A stretch of 64,000 bases of DNA from Sphingobacteriales bacterium (GCA_021298155.1 JAJTEN010000002.1:36376-100375); one strand, 5' to 3'; positions 1-10,085 are shown, counted from the first letter of the stretch. The notes: generated from the sequence alone by a model not told the origin. Numbers and translations are program-made.

Positions 1-60
1 CGCATATACCCCACAAGTGAATAAAAGAAAGAGAAAACAAATTACTAGCACTTGTTTCAT
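1..60 (-). CDS. Start of an exported protein, cut by the window edge
   Basis: Reading the minus strand from position 60 gives ATG and an uninterrupted 20-codon run, MKQVLVICFLFLLFTCGVYA. This looks like a signal peptide: a charged start, then a hydrophobic core. A lipobox is not convincing. The ATG lies only 4 bases beyond the stop of the GH16 gene, so it is most likely the next gene of the same glucan operon. The rest lies outside the window and no function can be given. It is absent from the ORF track because it is truncated. Confidence 0.6.
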   Translation of the reverse strand, partial: MKQVLVICFLFLLFTCGVYA

Positions 61-64
61 AAAC

Positions 65-1879
65 CTATTGTGTTTTTACTAATTTAACTCGCCCTTGTGT
101 AATGCCATTTCCTACTTGCAACCAATATATGCCGCTTGAAATGCCTGGTAATTGCTTGTTTAAATCTGTTAAATTACCAACAGAAATGATAGATTTTCCA
201 TGAATATCAAATAACTCAAAGGCATTGGGTACAAATGGTAAATCCAATTGTAGTTCATCCAAAATCGGATTGGGATAAACCTTAATCCCCCAGTTACTTT
301 GCTCTAAATCTAGTAAGGCACTTTGAATATCCTTACATGGCTTTTCTTCAATGGCAAAATCATCAAAAAAATACACATCATTTGTATTTGTATTTGGTGC
401 CAACAACATCACCAATTGATCTATGCTGCCGTCTAAAGTATTTGGATCGGGCCTAAGAATTAATTTAAAGGTAAGCTCTTCCCACGACCTAGATTTGGTG
501 GTTTTAGCCTGCAAAACACAACGCCTTCCAATAGGATAATCTTGCCCAGCACGGAGCCTGTTTTCAAAATTGATATTTATCTCTGTACCTACAGGAGCAG
601 TAGTATATAACTTCATTTTTAAAATCAAATTTCCACGCTCAAAATCACTCGCATTTTTTATTGGCATCGCCTTTAACCACAATGCATCATAGGAAACAGC
701 CGAATTTCTATAATACCTATTTACACCGTTACTAGCGTTTACACTGTCTTTTGCCGGATTGGTTATACTCCCAGCAAAGGTTCCTGTGCTACCCACCCAA
801 TATATACTTCTTTGTTTTTCCAAATTATCTATTACTCCTTCGCAGGTATCTGGAAGGGCCCGAACCCATTTTGCTATCTTCTTAGATTTTCCATTATGGG
901 TTATCGTAACAAAAATAGAATCACTTTTTAATCCCCAATCTATTTTAGCCTGATCCAAACTAGCGCCGCTTCTAATACTTGCGCCTGCAGGCACCTCCCA
1001 TAAATAAGTGGCGCCTGGCAATTTTTGTGTGTAAAATATTTGGTTGGTGTCTTTTCGTAAAATAGCATCCGGACCACTAATAAAAATATGTGAAAGATCT
1101 TGATATACGCGAATATAATCTACCTGTAAAGTAGCCGTATCAGGAGTAGTAGCATCAGGATAACCTAAAAAATTACCACCAACTGCTAAGTTCATAATAA
1201 CATGAAAATTTCTATCAAAAGGCCACCAAAAAGGATTGGTATTCACGCGCGTTTTAGTGCTATACAAAATAGTATCTACGTACCACTCAATGGTATTTTC
1301 ATTCCATTGTAAAGTATACACATGAAAATCATTTGCAAAACTTCCATTGCTCAGGGTATAGGTAGTACCCGTGTATCTATTGTTAGGCACATAGGCGCCA
1401 TAATGAATCGTCCCATGCGTTGTTTGCGGTTCTTGACCCTTCGCTTCCATTAAATCTATTTCTCCACTTAATGGCCAAATACCATAATGATTCTCCGAAG
1501 GTAGAAACCACACCGCTGGCCAATATCCTCGTCCAACAGGAATGCGTGCACGTACTTCAATTCTACCAGAGGCAAAATCAACTTTATTTAATGTTCTAAT
1601 GCGGGCAGAGGTATAGGTGTTTGAACCCACCGTTTCTTTTTTAGCAGAAATAGTCAACATACCATTCTGAACCTTCACATTTTCTTGCTTGTAAAATTGG
1701 AGTTCATTATTACCCCAACCGCATAAGTTAGGACATCCATTCCCTATTTGGTAACTCCAAAAATTGGTATCTAAGTTGTTCCCATTAAACTCATCACTCC
1801 AACGCAAAAACGCTTGTGCTTGGCTAAAAATTGGGTTCAAACCAACTATTAAAAATATATATGCTTTTAGGTATTTCAT
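65..1879 (-). CDS. GH16 endo-beta-glucanase (laminarinase-like) with T9SS sorting domain
   Basis: A secreted endo-acting beta-glucanase, probably on beta-1,3 or mixed-linked glucan. Residues 1-22 form a signal peptide. The GH16 domain spans about 25-262 and contains the signature GEIDLMEAKG, where E140 should be the nucleophile and E145 the acid/base, preceded by the conserved WPAVWFLP. A PKD-like segment (about 265-345) and a jelly-roll-like segment (about 350-515) follow; both assignments are by appearance only. The C-terminus (YPNP ... GIYWLQV) is a type A T9SS sorting signal, so the enzyme should be exported and attached to or released from the cell surface. The start overlaps the stop of the GH3 gene by 4 bases (ATGA), so the two are translationally coupled. 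The exact glucan is not determined by sequence. Confidence 0.92.
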   Translation of the reverse strand: MKYLKAYIFLIVGLNPIFSQAQAFLRWSDEFNGNNLDTNFWSYQIGNGCPNLCGWGNNELQFYKQENVKVQNGMLTISAKKETVGSNTYTSARIRTLNKVDFASGRIEVRARIPVGRGYWPAVWFLPSENHYGIWPLSGEIDLMEAKGQEPQTTHGTIHYGAYVPNNRYTGTTYTLSNGSFANDFHVYTLQWNENTIEWYVDTILYSTKTRVNTNPFWWPFDRNFHVIMNLAVGGNFLGYPDATTPDTATLQVDYIRVYQDLSHIFISGPDAILRKDTNQIFYTQKLPGATYLWEVPAGASIRSGASLDQAKIDWGLKSDSIFVTITHNGKSKKIAKWVRALPDTCEGVIDNLEKQRSIYWVGSTGTFAGSITNPAKDSVNASNGVNRYYRNSAVSYDALWLKAMPIKNASDFERGNLILKMKLYTTAPVGTEININFENRLRAGQDYPIGRRCVLQAKTTKSRSWEELTFKLILRPDPNTLDGSIDQLVMLLAPNTNTNDVYFFDDFAIEEKPCKDIQSALLDLEQSNWGIKVYPNPILDELQLDLPFVPNAFELFDIHGKSIISVGNLTDLNKQLPGISSGIYWLQVGNGITQGRVKLVKTQ

Positions 1880-4161
1880 TGGTTTGTAATAGTTATGTTT
1901 TGACTTAAGGTATCTACTGAAAGTTTAAATGAACCGGGTTCAACGCCCCATTTGTTTGATAGTCCAACAAATGCTAAATGTTGCACAGGTAATTCTATTG
2001 AAACAATTTCACTTGCTCCCGGCCTCAAAAAAATCTTTCGAAATGCCCGCAATTTTTTTACCGAAGGTGTAATACTTGCCACCTCATCTTTACTGTAAAA
2101 CAATGCGGTATGCAAACCCTCCATGTTACCTATATTGCTTATGGTAACATTCATTTTAATGGTATCTGAAAGTGTATAACTTTCTTTATCACAAGTAAAA
2201 TTGCTGTAAACATACCCTGTATAACTAAGGCCTGAACCAAACTCAAACAATGGATTAAAGCCCAATGGTTTAAAATCTTTGTTCAACACCTCCGTATATT
2301 TACAATCGTATGTTAGATGAAAACTCGAATATCTTGGATAGGTAAAGGGTAATTTACCTGAAGGATTAGATAAGCCACATAATACATTTGCTATAGCAGT
2401 TCCACCGGCATCTCCAGGTAAACCTGCAAAAATAATAGCATCACATAAAGACTCGGTGTTAGCAAAGGTTCTAGGCCTTCCTTCCAATAAAACTACAATC
2501 ACCTTTTTCCCTGCTTGCTTATATACTTTAATCAGGTGTTGTTGAGCTGCAGAAAGTTCTAAATCCAATATATCTCCAGGTTTTTCTGTGTAGGTATCTT
2601 CGCCTAAAAATAATACCACTGAAGCTATATTTTTTGCCGCTGCAAGTAATGCTTCATCAGACAAATTGGTATCATAAGTATTACCCGGCAAATAAACCAC
2701 TTTATCCATCCCATGTATGTTTTGCAATGCCTCCAAACATGTTGGAACCTCAGAATTATAAGTGGTATCTCTACCTTGCCAAGTATGTGTCCAACCTCCA
2801 TTTAACGCATTTATATAATGCGCATTGGCACCTGTAACTAAAATCTTTTCAGTTGGAGATAATGGTAAAGCTTGATTTGAATTCTTTAATAAAACTAAAC
2901 TTTGTGTAGCCAATGCCAAGGATAACTCTTTACTTTGGTCTGAACCAATTGAATCATATTTACTGCTATTTGCAGGTGAGTGTTCAAATAAACCAAGTTT
3001 AAATTTAAGGGTTAATATCCGCAAAACAGATTGATTTATGCGCGTCATTGAAATGTTTCCTTCCTTTACATTTTCAATTAGGTAATGCGTAAATAAAGTA
3101 TCTAAGGGAACCATAGCCATATCAATTCCAGCATTAATAGCCACGGCTACCGCTTCTTTATAGGTGGATACTATTTTATGTCGCTCATACAAATTTTTGA
3201 TGTCTTCCCAGTCTGTTACCGTTATCCCTTTAAACTTTAATTCTTCGCGCAAAATAGTTTGTAATAAAAACTTACTGGCATGAACAGGCTCGCCATTTAC
3301 TTCACCAGAGTTTATCATGATAGTTTGTGCGCCAGCCTCAATAGCTTGAGCAAAGGGCGGTAAAAAAATTTCACGCAATTGCCTTTCTGGGATATAAGCA
3401 GGAGTTCTATCCATTCCACTGCGGGCATCTCCATAACCAACATAGTGTTTTAAACAAGCTGCTACTCCAGGTAGTCCATTTTTTGAAGGCATTTGATAGG
3501 CTTTAACCATACTCGAACCTAAGCATGAGGCCACCATTGGATCTTCACCAAATGTTTCCCAGAACCTAGGCCATCTTGGATTTCTAGCTACATCTAAAAC
3601 TGGAGAAAAATTCCAAGCCAAACCACTTGCACGTACATCATTGGCAGTATTGGTAGCCATATCTGCTATCATATCTGTATTAAAACTAGCTGCTAAATTG
3701 ATTTGCTGCGGGTACAGGGTTGCACCTACAGTATAGTTGGCGCCATGTATCGCATCTATCCCATACAAAACGGGTATTTGAAGTCGCGTTTGCATCCGAT
3801 ACGCATGCAAAGCTTCGCTCACTTCTTTCCACTGAGCCAATGTAAAAGTATTACCAGGTACATTTAATATAGAACCTACACCCATTTCTACCAATACTTT
3901 TCTGAGCCTAACAGTATCTAAAGCATGCGGCTTTGTTAAATTAAATTGGTCTTTACCCTGCAAAATCATCTCAATACTAAGCTGTGTCATTTGCCCTGCT
4001 TTCTCTTCCAAACTCATCTCATTTAGAATAGCTTGGGCGCGCTCCTCTGGCAATTTATCTTTGGCCGACTTACACGATGAGATAGCCAATAATAAAGTAA
4101 ATACACCCCAAATAATTTGGTTCGAACCTAATTTTTTTCTAATTGTATATGATCTATCCAT
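1876..4161 (-). CDS. GH3 beta-glucosidase, lipoprotein
   Basis: An exo-acting beta-glucosidase that would release glucose from oligosaccharides made by the neighbouring GH16 enzyme. The N-terminus has a membrane segment ending in the lipobox AISSC (Cys30), so it is probably membrane-anchored on the periplasmic or surface side. The GH3 N-terminal barrel runs about 40-400 with KHYVGYG (substrate-binding Lys/His) and VTDW, where D317 fits the family nucleophile. The C-terminal sandwich (about 430-640, GLPGDAGG) and fibronectin-like domain (about 660-760) complete the usual 750-770 aa BglX-type layout. The start overlaps the end of the upstream lipoprotein gene by 34 bases; no alternative Met occurs before the mature domain. 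It resembles BglX but the symbol is not certain. Confidence 0.92.
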   Translation of the reverse strand: MDRSYTIRKKLGSNQIIWGVFTLLLAISSCKSAKDKLPEERAQAILNEMSLEEKAGQMTQLSIEMILQGKDQFNLTKPHALDTVRLRKVLVEMGVGSILNVPGNTFTLAQWKEVSEALHAYRMQTRLQIPVLYGIDAIHGANYTVGATLYPQQINLAASFNTDMIADMATNTANDVRASGLAWNFSPVLDVARNPRWPRFWETFGEDPMVASCLGSSMVKAYQMPSKNGLPGVAACLKHYVGYGDARSGMDRTPAYIPERQLREIFLPPFAQAIEAGAQTIMINSGEVNGEPVHASKFLLQTILREELKFKGITVTDWEDIKNLYERHKIVSTYKEAVAVAINAGIDMAMVPLDTLFTHYLIENVKEGNISMTRINQSVLRILTLKFKLGLFEHSPANSSKYDSIGSDQSKELSLALATQSLVLLKNSNQALPLSPTEKILVTGANAHYINALNGGWTHTWQGRDTTYNSEVPTCLEALQNIHGMDKVVYLPGNTYDTNLSDEALLAAAKNIASVVLFLGEDTYTEKPGDILDLELSAAQQHLIKVYKQAGKKVIVVLLEGRPRTFANTESLCDAIIFAGLPGDAGGTAIANVLCGLSNPSGKLPFTYPRYSSFHLTYDCKYTEVLNKDFKPLGFNPLFEFGSGLSYTGYVYSNFTCDKESYTLSDTIKMNVTISNIGNMEGLHTALFYSKDEVASITPSVKKLRAFRKIFLRPGASEIVSIELPVQHLAFVGLSNKWGVEPGSFKLSVDTLSQNITITNQ

Positions 4162-5315
4162 AATTCTCCTTCTTGCAAAAATGTTATCAATAGTTGTTTA
4201 AAATTCTGGGTATTAAATTTAGCCTTATTCCAGTCGAATGCCGACAATGGAATCCGCACTTTTTGCCATTTTTTACCTTGCCTATCTATTTGTTGTAGTT
4301 CACTTAAAAACGACTGATTTAATCCAATATTTACCTGCTCACCTGAATACGATTCAAAACCAATTTGTATCTTATTGAGCTCAGATAAATTAGGCGTATA
4401 AACAAAAAAACTTAGGCTATACGCATCTATAGAATCTGGCAAAGCAATGGCTTGCCAACGTTCCCAATTAAAGCCTATTTGGTTATTAACATGGCTATTT
4501 TTTATAAGATCCCATGATAGGTGTAAGGCAGAAGTCCCCATTAAATAAATTTGGGAATCTAGCTGTATTGTTCTGCCTAAATATGTGCCCAATCCCCATG
4601 CATATTGCATATTGTCTTCAAAAATCAATGCCGGAAATGTTTGGGTAGTGGTTTGGCCAAATTTTTGATTCTTTTTAGCCTTCGCTTTATTTCCTTCTTC
4701 AATAAATATTTCATCTATCAAAATAGCTCCCTCACCCTGACACTCTATATTTAAACTCTTAATATTGCTAAAATCACTTTTTGGTCCAGCAGCCTCTAAA
4801 AACGCAGATAATGGAATAATTACTTTTTGCCATGCTTCATCTATTGGATATCGCTCTAAGTATTTCGCTTTAAACAAGGCAGCAGTTTGTATGCCACTAT
4901 AATCTTCTAATAAAAATATTAAAGTAGGCACAAATTGAGTGCCTTTAATAGCTCGGATATAAAAAGTAATATTTCCATTTTGCATTACCGGTGTAAGGTC
5001 TTTCGCAGCATACCCATTCCACCCAATTCCAAATCCTAACCAGGCACATGATCCAGTTTTATTCCATTGCAATTTAATGCTCGATTTACCTTTATAGGCA
5101 AGCGTATCAATCCTACTAAAATGTTTGCAATCTGTTTTTTCTAAGCCCCAAATATCTGCTGTTTGGTTACTAAAAATTTCCTTATCCGTAAATACTTGTT
5201 GCTTCTCTAGATCATAGGTATTTCCCCACTCATCCACTAAGTTTTGTGTTTGCATATGGATACCACATGCAGACAGAAAAATTAAACACCAAGTGAGATA
5301 ACTGATCCGCTTCAT
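4128..5315 (-). CDS. Lipoprotein with two carbohydrate-binding-like (CBM11/CIA30-like) repeats
   Basis: Probably a surface or periplasmic glucan-binding lipoprotein. The lipobox is LSACG (Cys17). Two similar beta-sandwich segments are visible, about 60-210 and 245-395. Each has a block like 'KGKSSIKLQWN' / 'MGTSALHLSWD', a 'WQKVIIPLSAF' / 'WQKVRIPLSAF' block and an ending 'ILIDEIFIEE' / 'LWIDHIQLEK'. Such sequences are typical of the galactose-binding-like fold of CBM11 and CIA30 families; the family assignment is by motif resemblance only. Its ATG overlaps the stop of the upstream gene by one base (TAATG), so it is coupled. With GH3 and GH16 downstream, a role in capturing the substrate is likely, standing where SusD/E/F-type proteins would be expected. 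Confidence 0.7.
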   Translation of the reverse strand: MKRISYLTWCLIFLSACGIHMQTQNLVDEWGNTYDLEKQQVFTDKEIFSNQTADIWGLEKTDCKHFSRIDTLAYKGKSSIKLQWNKTGSCAWLGFGIGWNGYAAKDLTPVMQNGNITFYIRAIKGTQFVPTLIFLLEDYSGIQTAALFKAKYLERYPIDEAWQKVIIPLSAFLEAAGPKSDFSNIKSLNIECQGEGAILIDEIFIEEGNKAKAKKNQKFGQTTTQTFPALIFEDNMQYAWGLGTYLGRTIQLDSQIYLMGTSALHLSWDLIKNSHVNNQIGFNWERWQAIALPDSIDAYSLSFFVYTPNLSELNKIQIGFESYSGEQVNIGLNQSFLSELQQIDRQGKKWQKVRIPLSAFDWNKAKFNTQNFKQLLITFLQEGELWIDHIQLEKN

Positions 5316-6349
5316 TAGGGTTGAAAGGGTTTATAATAGGTGAAATTTGCAAAATCAATGCCCACTCGCGTAATACCACTTGTACCCGGCTGAGATAATA
5401 ACAAGAATTGAGTAGCAATAATTCTGTCGGGATCCTTCTTGCCTGTTCTATCTACATTACCAAAGCCGCCAGAAGTAGAAATTCGGGTATCTCCGTAAGA
5501 GAAGCTAACCAATTTCCAACCTTGCCAATTAACAGGTAAGCGAAAGTTATACGCGCCCTCTTCCGCAGGCTGATAAATACCATCTTTATTGTCGTCTTCT
5601 TGAAACTCAATACTCAACTCCGCCTTATTATCGCCCCAACCATACACATATGCATTAAAAAAAATATTATTCGGATTTTCAGTGGCAAATGAAAAATAAT
5701 TAGATCCTAAACCCTGACTTACGCGCGCACTCAAGTTCATACCGCATAAAAATAAACTGGCCGTTGGACCTCTATTACCCGCTAATACATAGAATCTTGT
5801 TTTTTCTGTTGGCGAAACTCCTTGGTAATTTACCGATGTTCCATTAAAGGTTTGCTGACCTTCAGTAAAAGTATTGTAAGGCCTTTGCGGACTCTCAAAA
5901 TCGTCTATTAATATATCTACTTTAGGTGTTGGCCGAACATCTGTAATCGTTAGCGTATCAGAATAAATGGTATCGGGATAATTCTCAAATCGCAAGCGAG
6001 CAACACAGGGTTCATTTTTTCTAAAAAAAGGGGCAAAAGTAATGGTACCATCCCAACTAATGGGAAAGGCATTAAAGTCTTTTTCATTGCCAGTAAACGT
6101 TTTTTTAGCACCGCTATTTAAGCCTATTACCTCCATTGTCCATTGTGTTCGAATACTTAATTTACCCTTAAATAGCACCTGTTCTTGGTTCGCAAAATTC
6201 ACCGTTTTTACAGAGGCACGAATAGGTTCAAGCAAAGCAAATTGGCCAAATAAATCAACTAATTCTGGCCCTTCAATTGCTGTATCTTTTTTGCAGCCCA
6301 TGAAAAGAATTAAATAAACCCCAATAAAAATTAACAAAAGCTTTTTCAT
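5315..6349 (-). CDS. Lipoprotein of glucan locus, unknown function
   Basis: A 344-aa lipoprotein (lipobox LFMGC, Cys19). The first part (about 40-140) looks like an Ig/PKD-type beta-sandwich ('FKGKLSIRTQWTMEV', 'ISWDGTITFAPFFR'). The second (about 145-340) again has a galactose-binding-like beta-sandwich pattern: 'ILIDDFESPQRPYN', 'VNWQGWKLVSFSYGD' and 'GIDFANFTYYKP'. Members with this pattern are usually cell-surface glycan-binding proteins, but no named family is certain. It lies 4 bases after the upstream barrel gene and overlaps the next lipoprotein gene by one base, so it belongs firmly to the operon. It could be the surface glycan-binding partner of the two barrels. Confidence 0.6.
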   Translation of the reverse strand: MKKLLLIFIGVYLILFMGCKKDTAIEGPELVDLFGQFALLEPIRASVKTVNFANQEQVLFKGKLSIRTQWTMEVIGLNSGAKKTFTGNEKDFNAFPISWDGTITFAPFFRKNEPCVARLRFENYPDTIYSDTLTITDVRPTPKVDILIDDFESPQRPYNTFTEGQQTFNGTSVNYQGVSPTEKTRFYVLAGNRGPTASLFLCGMNLSARVSQGLGSNYFSFATENPNNIFFNAYVYGWGDNKAELSIEFQEDDNKDGIYQPAEEGAYNFRLPVNWQGWKLVSFSYGDTRISTSGGFGNVDRTGKKDPDRIIATQFLLLSQPGTSGITRVGIDFANFTYYKPFQP

Positions 6350-6353
6350 AGTT

Positions 6354-8075
6354 CTAGAAAAATAAATTATAAAGTACCGAAAGCCTATTTATTCCATATT
6401 GGTTTTGTGGCATTAGCTCATTGTTCCAATTTACCTGTTGCCACTGAATTTTAAGGCAATTATGCTTACTAAATTGATAGTTTAATCCACTTAAAAATAG
6501 GGTTTCTTTTAAATCGTAATTACTTCTTTCATAAAATACAATTTGATTAAACGCATTTCTAGTAGGCATAAATTCATTCCCTTTTGCTTGAACCAATAAC
6601 AAGCCCATTTGTAAATGTAATTTTGGAACTAATTCATAAGATACACCAAGCTTTATCTGACTTGCATTCAATTCTATTTCCTCAATATTTTTTATTCCCT
6701 CACGTTGGGTATTTTGAAGGCGATAAAACACGCTTAGGTTCAGCCTACGTTTGCCATTGTAAAAATGGTTGATATTGCTGTTTGCATCCCATTGAATCTC
6801 TGAAAAATTTCGCAAATTTAGCGTGCCTTGTCCGCTTATTTCATTATAGCGCGCCACACGGATATTGCTTACAAATAAACCTAGTTGTACTTTAGATCTA
6901 AATCCAATTTCTCCTTGTATACCTTGTCTATTTGGCGTTGCATGGCCATAAGGCAAAATATTTTCATAAACAGGATTAAACCCTTGAAGATTGGGAGTTA
7001 AAAATAGGTTATAATAATTTCCATCTGTTAGTATATCTAACATATTGGCAGGTCGCACACTTTCTCTATTGGTATAATATGCGTATTCACTGGCAACTGC
7101 ATTAAAATCTACCCTTCTACTTTGTGCACCCATACTTCTAAAATGGGTTTCTACTCTATTGGCATGCAACTTTACATGCCATACTTTAGACGGATTAAAC
7201 GTTAAACTTGCAGTGGCAAAATTGCCCCTTGGAATATTGGGAGCAGCTAGCATATTTTCATAAGCCACTTTGGAAAAACCAGCCTCGCCACTCAATTTAA
7301 ATTGAAATTGTTTGATAGAAAAACTTTCTGTAAGTCCGAAACTATGCACCGTATTACTAAACCTAGCATCAGAAAACATCGCAGATTCTCTAACATCAAA
7401 AATATGGGCCAAATTATACTGTAATCCCAGATTCTTAAACAGCGTGATGTCGGCACTAGCGCCAGAAAATAGCCGATCTGGCGTACTAAAATAATCGGTT
7501 TGGCGATTTTTGGCAATCATTCCTTTTATTTTCATGGAATTAAATACCTCATTAAACTTAAATCCAAAATCTATCTGCGCACCTTGCTGTCGCCAAGAAT
7601 TTTCTCCATAAAATTTATCATAGGCAATCACTTCCGAAAAAGTGTTTAATGCCTCTGGATTGTGATGCGATAATTCACCTTCAGAATTGTACAAGGTAAA
7701 AGGTGTCATACGGGTATTTAAATCTCCAACTTGGTATTTAAACTTTTTTAACAACAAGCCACGTAAATACAATTCACGCACATTCATTACAATACCTCCT
7801 CCCCAAAACCCATTAATATCATTGGTAACACGCGTTATGGCCTTAATTTCAGTTTCGGCGCTAGGCTTAATATGAAAACCCAAATCAAACAGGGTACTGC
7901 CGCGCATCTGCTTTCTTGGTGTAACCGAATCGGTGTTTAATAAGGCTCCATGTATACTGCCATTATTTAAAGCAAAACGGCCCGATCCAAAAAAATCTAT
8001 TTTCTTTTCTTGGGCCACCAATAGATTGGGTAGCATAAGAAGTATATAGATAAAATAGGTAATGTGTCTTTTCAT
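6354..8075 (-). CDS. Outer membrane beta-barrel protein of glucan locus
   Basis: A 573-aa predicted outer membrane barrel. It has a signal peptide (cleavage near LLVAQEKK), then alternating amphipathic strands rich in aromatic residues throughout. It ends in '...RLSVLYNLFF', with the terminal Phe typical of BAM-inserted barrels. It has no TonB plug, no carboxypeptidase-regulatory domain and no TonB box that I can see, so it is not a SusC protein. The gene starts one base after the upstream barrel gene. The likely role is passage or anchoring of glucan oligosaccharides through the outer membrane. I do not recognise the family. Confidence 0.65.
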   Translation of the reverse strand: MKRHITYFIYILLMLPNLLVAQEKKIDFFGSGRFALNNGSIHGALLNTDSVTPRKQMRGSTLFDLGFHIKPSAETEIKAITRVTNDINGFWGGGIVMNVRELYLRGLLLKKFKYQVGDLNTRMTPFTLYNSEGELSHHNPEALNTFSEVIAYDKFYGENSWRQQGAQIDFGFKFNEVFNSMKIKGMIAKNRQTDYFSTPDRLFSGASADITLFKNLGLQYNLAHIFDVRESAMFSDARFSNTVHSFGLTESFSIKQFQFKLSGEAGFSKVAYENMLAAPNIPRGNFATASLTFNPSKVWHVKLHANRVETHFRSMGAQSRRVDFNAVASEYAYYTNRESVRPANMLDILTDGNYYNLFLTPNLQGFNPVYENILPYGHATPNRQGIQGEIGFRSKVQLGLFVSNIRVARYNEISGQGTLNLRNFSEIQWDANSNINHFYNGKRRLNLSVFYRLQNTQREGIKNIEEIELNASQIKLGVSYELVPKLHLQMGLLLVQAKGNEFMPTRNAFNQIVFYERSNYDLKETLFLSGLNYQFSKHNCLKIQWQQVNWNNELMPQNQYGINRLSVLYNLFF

Positions 8076-8076
8076 A

Positions 8077-10002
8077 CTAAAAAAATACTTTAAGTTCTAT
8101 GGTGGTTTCTGTTCCCTTTATCTGGTCTTTTACAAAGCTCTTATCTTGCTGATTAAACCACCTTCTTCGAGCATATAAATAGGTATTGTTGCTTATTCTA
8201 TAATCCATTCCCAATCCAAATAAAGTTCCTTCTTGATTAACCGGATCATTAGCCAAACTCCCCAATATTCCATCCACATTATCACCTCTATTTAGCTGAT
8301 TATTTCCTTTAATATATTCTTTACCATAAGTACTTACCAAACTTAAAGAATTACTCAGTTTAAATATAGCATCTAACTCATGATAATGCGTTCTTAATAG
8401 CGCTTTATTTCCATTTATAGGTATCAGGCTAAAGCCTTCCTGAGCCGAACCAAATGAACCCACGTAGAGCAAATAAAACGGAAGAAATGAATTGTTAATA
8501 TACTGCTTTATTTGAACCTGAAGCATGGTAAAGCCTAATAAAGATTTTGGTAATCCTATACTGTTGGTATCAGTAATAAACATACTTTGAGAGAATCCTC
8601 TGAAATAACTAGTCCAATTGCCATAAGCACCAATATTATTGGTAAACGGACTAAACCTAGAAAAGGGTAAAGCATTTATTTTATGCCCAAACGCAAGCTC
8701 ATTTCCCAAACTTCGTATTTCGGTTGCACACATGTTACCAATGTTTATTTTGCTGGTTTTTGTTATATCAAACCATGCATTTACACTAAATCCTTTTCGA
8801 TTACTACTAACCTGTCCAACGTCGGTAATAGAACCCGCAAAGTTGCTGATACCGCCGCTTCCTCCTAAGGTAGAACCGCTTTGGTTCACGGCAGCAGAAC
8901 TTACAATATTGGTATTGCCGCTTAAAAAATTGCCATAATAATTTATAAACTCCGGACTCACATAAAATCCTTCAAGCTCTATCGGAACAAAGGTATACTT
9001 CTTAGGTGAACGAATACTTAATCGCGCTGCATTCCCCCATCCAGCCTCTTGTACCTCAGAATATAACCTTCCCCTTCCAAATTCTGTAGTTATTTTAAAA
9101 TCCTTAATGGTGCCATCATAGCTTAAGGTGTGCAACTGTATTCCAGCTTCCTCTTTTGCTATAGAATCTGGATACAACCTGTAATCTATAAATTGTGCGC
9201 CAAAAGTATGGTCTCCTAGCTTTTTCCTGATTCTACCTCCCATTGTATAAGAAGGAATTTGATTGGTAAGAAAGGCTTGAGCTGGAGTGGTTCCATATAA
9301 CAAGCGAAGTTCAATATTCCCCGGCAATTCCTGACCATCTACCATCAAACCTCTGAACGGCTGCATACCAAATCGCATGTCTCTGCTAATGTTGCCGTAG
9401 TTATAATAGTTAGAGGCTCGGTCAAATGAAACTTCATTACCTTCCCAAGGCCAACGTTCATAAATACTAAATCTTTGATAGCCAACAAAACTACTAAATA
9501 CCATTCCGCTTAATTCAATCCAATTAATACCGCCCATGTGCGCAGTAAACTTCCCAATATCTGTTTGTATGCTGCCCGTAAGGTTTATTCCCAAATTCAA
9601 ATTCATTGGACTCTCACCTGGCCTACCCGAAAAATTATGGTAGAGGGCGTAATCCATACCAATGTATGTTTTTGAAGTTGGCTGAACCGAAACATTAAGT
9701 AACATCAGCGGAGGATCACGGTATACGTCGCCTGTGCCCAACACAAAAGCTGGCGCACTTGCGTAGGGATTTCCCGGAATAACGATAAACGCTTGTTCTA
9801 AACTTCGATTAATTCCGAAAAAGCGATAGTAGCCCCCAACGCTTAATTTTTTCAATGGTAATATATCTGCCTTGCCCGAGGAAATTGGGCGGTCTTGCAT
9901 ACTCGTATCTTGCTCCTGTGCAGCTACAAAACATGGACCCATCAGGCAAAAAATCACCTGAATGATGTAAAAATAAATGCGCAGCCTGGCTTTCAATGAC
10001 AT
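8077..10002 (-). CDS. Outer membrane beta-barrel protein, first gene of glucan operon
   Basis: A 641-aa protein with an N-terminal signal segment (cleavage near CFVAAQEQ) followed by repeated amphipathic beta strands (for example 'SVGGYYRFFGINRS', 'TYLYARRRWFNQQ') and a C-terminal '...TTIELKVFF'. This is the pattern of an outer membrane porin-like barrel. No TonB plug domain is seen. It is the first gene of the operon. Its upstream region, shared with the divergent regulator gene, carries the CTACTACA direct repeat. It is similar in style to the next barrel but not an obvious duplicate. Function is inferred only from context: outer membrane uptake or surface assembly for beta-glucan. Confidence 0.65.
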   Translation of the reverse strand: MSLKARLRIYFYIIQVIFCLMGPCFVAAQEQDTSMQDRPISSGKADILPLKKLSVGGYYRFFGINRSLEQAFIVIPGNPYASAPAFVLGTGDVYRDPPLMLLNVSVQPTSKTYIGMDYALYHNFSGRPGESPMNLNLGINLTGSIQTDIGKFTAHMGGINWIELSGMVFSSFVGYQRFSIYERWPWEGNEVSFDRASNYYNYGNISRDMRFGMQPFRGLMVDGQELPGNIELRLLYGTTPAQAFLTNQIPSYTMGGRIRKKLGDHTFGAQFIDYRLYPDSIAKEEAGIQLHTLSYDGTIKDFKITTEFGRGRLYSEVQEAGWGNAARLSIRSPKKYTFVPIELEGFYVSPEFINYYGNFLSGNTNIVSSAAVNQSGSTLGGSGGISNFAGSITDVGQVSSNRKGFSVNAWFDITKTSKINIGNMCATEIRSLGNELAFGHKINALPFSRFSPFTNNIGAYGNWTSYFRGFSQSMFITDTNSIGLPKSLLGFTMLQVQIKQYINNSFLPFYLLYVGSFGSAQEGFSLIPINGNKALLRTHYHELDAIFKLSNSLSLVSTYGKEYIKGNNQLNRGDNVDGILGSLANDPVNQEGTLFGLGMDYRISNNTYLYARRRWFNQQDKSFVKDQIKGTETTIELKVFF

Positions 10003-10085
10003 TGAATTATGCTGCTAACTTCATCATAATAATTCGAAAAACATTTTTTTTAAACCCTACTCACTTACATCAATCAAATATTATT

